Assembly (NCBI GenBank): GCA_014607495.2
Contig: CP053169.1
Coordinates: 8,804,001 to 8,868,000 of the forward strand
Direction of reading: 5' to 3'
DNA from: Carposina sasakii
Lineage: Eukaryota; Arthropoda; Insecta; Lepidoptera; Carposinidae
DNA length: 64,000 nt
Part shown: positions 62,756-64,000 of the stretch, one piece after another
Layout of the letters: every line of letters begins with the position of its first letter
Position numbering within the stretch: position 1 is the first letter of the stretch
Made by a program: the position numbers and the translations under genes
Notes under the pieces: model-generated
What the model saw: the letters and a program-made list of their open reading frames with translations, nothing else
Database searches by the model: none
What the model was told of the DNA's origin: nothing

Positions 62756-62984
62756 AACAGCAAGCCCATACCCAAAATACCACTATTTACTCCCTATGTA
62801 TGAGTCACATCTGTTAAACTTTCGTAGCAAGCTACATCATTACCTGTGACTACGAGCGGCTATAAACTGCTACGAAATATCTCATTCCTGGCTACTACGA
62901 AAAATGTAACAAGATGCTACGAATTTGGCCGGATCGGATACCAAATAGAATAATATAGGTAATAATGGTTTAGTTTAACATCTG

Positions 62985-63155
62985 TTAAACTTTTTTTTTT
63001 CTGTTCCATCACTTTTTTTTGGTTTGCTGGAAGAAATCTCTTGAAAAGATTAGCACGTCATTGTAAATTTCTTCTGTTTGCTCAAATCAAATCAAATATT
63101 GTAATCTGTATATGTACTGATTACATGTCATATTTTTTTATTTGTGCACAATAAG
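62985..63155 (+). repeat. CR1/Jockey-like LINE 3' untranslated tail
   Basis: TTGGTTTGCTGGAAGAAATC and the following region match the tail at 56.87-56.99 kb. Confidence 0.5.
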
Positions 63156-63527
63156 AGTAGATTACTACAAAATTCCTTCCCATTATGGACTATATTAATA
63201 AATTGATAGTTTACAGCACTTCCTTTATGTAGAGATTAGTAAAATTAACAAGGATAAAACCATAGCTCACTCACGAAAGGCTAAAAAAGTCCCATTCAGT
63301 AGAATAACTGGGAAATAAGCTTCTCAGGCTGTTTATAAAATTTTTATGTAAAAAAAAGTTGCATAAAAAAGGCGCAATGTCAACAACGTCAAAATTTCAC
63401 ACACATAATCTGTGCTCTGACAGACCACTGTCAGTCCGATTTCAGTTGAAACTTCGCGCTTAATCAGATTTATTTATAAGTTATACAAATTGATTTACAA
63501 GCAAGGACCTACAGCATCCCCTCAAGG

Positions 63528-63639
63528 ATGACCAATAAGAGCATCACGGGAGGCTTCACCAAGTCCAGCGAGAGACGGGACAGGAGTCACAGCCATGACT
63601 CGGAGCCGGTTCCTCTGCATTTCGCTGTCCATAAACCTG
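63528..63639 (+). CDS. Possible first coding exon of an unknown gene, copy 1
   Basis: Starts at an ATG preceded by a leader, and runs 37 codons plus one base to a good donor (AAACCTG then GTGAGC). The peptide begins MTNKSITGGFTKSSERRD and is rich in Ser, Arg and His. I do not recognise the family. Read through the donor it would stop within about five codons. Support comes from being repeated almost exactly 379 bp downstream with mostly silent changes. Initiator-like TCAGT lies near 63430. Confidence 0.45.
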
Positions 63640-63735
63640 GTGAGCTTAGGACTGCTTAAAAAGCCTCTGGTTCAGGAGCTATCGTGCCCGTAGAGATCCA
63701 GGGTTCAAATGAGGGACAATTGAGAGTTCATTCTA

Positions 63736-63871
63736 GAGACGGCCGATTGGTGTAGTTGGTATTGACCCTGTCTACCCGCGAAACCATAGGTTCTGGGTTC
63801 CGAATCCCGTTAAGTGCAAACATTGATTTGATAAATATCGATGTTTGTTTCCGAGTCATGGATGTTTATTT
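63736..63871 (+). repeat. tRNA-derived SINE, 3' truncated at the duplicated exon
   Basis: GACGGCCGATTGGTGTAGTT head, GGTTCTGGGTTCCGAATCCC B-box region, then GATGTTTGTTTCCGAGTCAT. It stops at TTTATTTA, where the second exon copy starts. Confidence 0.68.
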
Positions 63872-63906
63872 ATTTACAAGCAAGGACCTACAGCATCCCC
63901 TCAAGG

Positions 63907-64000
63907 ATGACCAATAAGAGCATCACGGGAGGCATCACCAAGTCTAGCGAGAGACGGGACAGGAGTCACAGCCATGACTCGGAACCGGTTCCTCTGCATT
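63907..64000 (+). CDS. Possible first coding exon of an unknown gene, copy 2 (cut by window end)
   Basis: Near-identical to copy 1 from its leader (63872) to the window edge. Three substitutions are seen in the coding part: one changes Phe to Ile, two are silent (TCC to TCT, GAG to GAA). The frame stays open. The donor of this copy lies beyond the window. It could be a true tandem copy, an alternative first exon, or an assembly duplicate. Confidence 0.4.
   Translation, partial: MTNKSITGGITKSSERRDRSHSHDSEPVPLH

Overview
The window comes from an insect nuclear genome, most likely a moth or butterfly. The DNA is AT-rich. It holds one long gene split into many short GT-AG exons. It is packed with repeats of lepidopteran character: Helitron-like elements with a CTAG-type end, SINEs, RTE and CR1/Jockey-like LINE tails, and small hairpin transposons. 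The order-level call rests on repeat style and exon structure, not on a database match.

Region 1 (about 4784-33304, + strand) is the 3' part of a type I fatty acid synthase gene. I could place 34 exons whose phases all join without a break. They give 2105 residues ending at a TAA. The order is end of ketosynthase, linker, malonyl/acetyl transferase, dehydratase, a pseudo-methyltransferase/structural core, enoyl reductase, ketoreductase, acyl carrier protein and thioesterase. Spacings between catalytic residues match the animal enzyme closely. Roughly 296 N-terminal residues, including the ketosynthase cysteine, lie upstream of the window. Introns carry MITE-like hairpins and SINEs, some within tens of bases of splice acceptors.

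Region 2 (33.3-46.6 kb) is intergenic. It holds several palindromic elements, two LINE C-terminal fragments, a Helitron-like element with internal 127-bp repeats that carries a GC-rich insertion, tRNA-derived SINEs and a hAT-type MITE.

Region 3 (about 46633-56094, minus strand) is a nested pair of retrotransposons. A degenerate DIRS-type tyrosine-recombinase element with its inverted ends and internal complementary region is split by a Ty3/gypsy-type element with identical 437-bp repeats. The gypsy interior is a mosaic: a reverse transcriptase is fused in frame to a second, diverged protease, and a further reverse transcriptase fragment and two different tandem-repeat arrays follow.

Region 4 (56.1-63.4 kb) is intergenic with many nested short repeats. 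Region 5 (63.5-64.0 kb) has what looks like the first coding exon of another gene, present twice 379 bp apart and cut by the window end.

I did not find a clearly new biological system. The most unusual objects are the protease-after-RT chimera, the LTR that contains the gag start, the duplicated first exon, and inverted MITE pairs that bracket fatty acid synthase exons.
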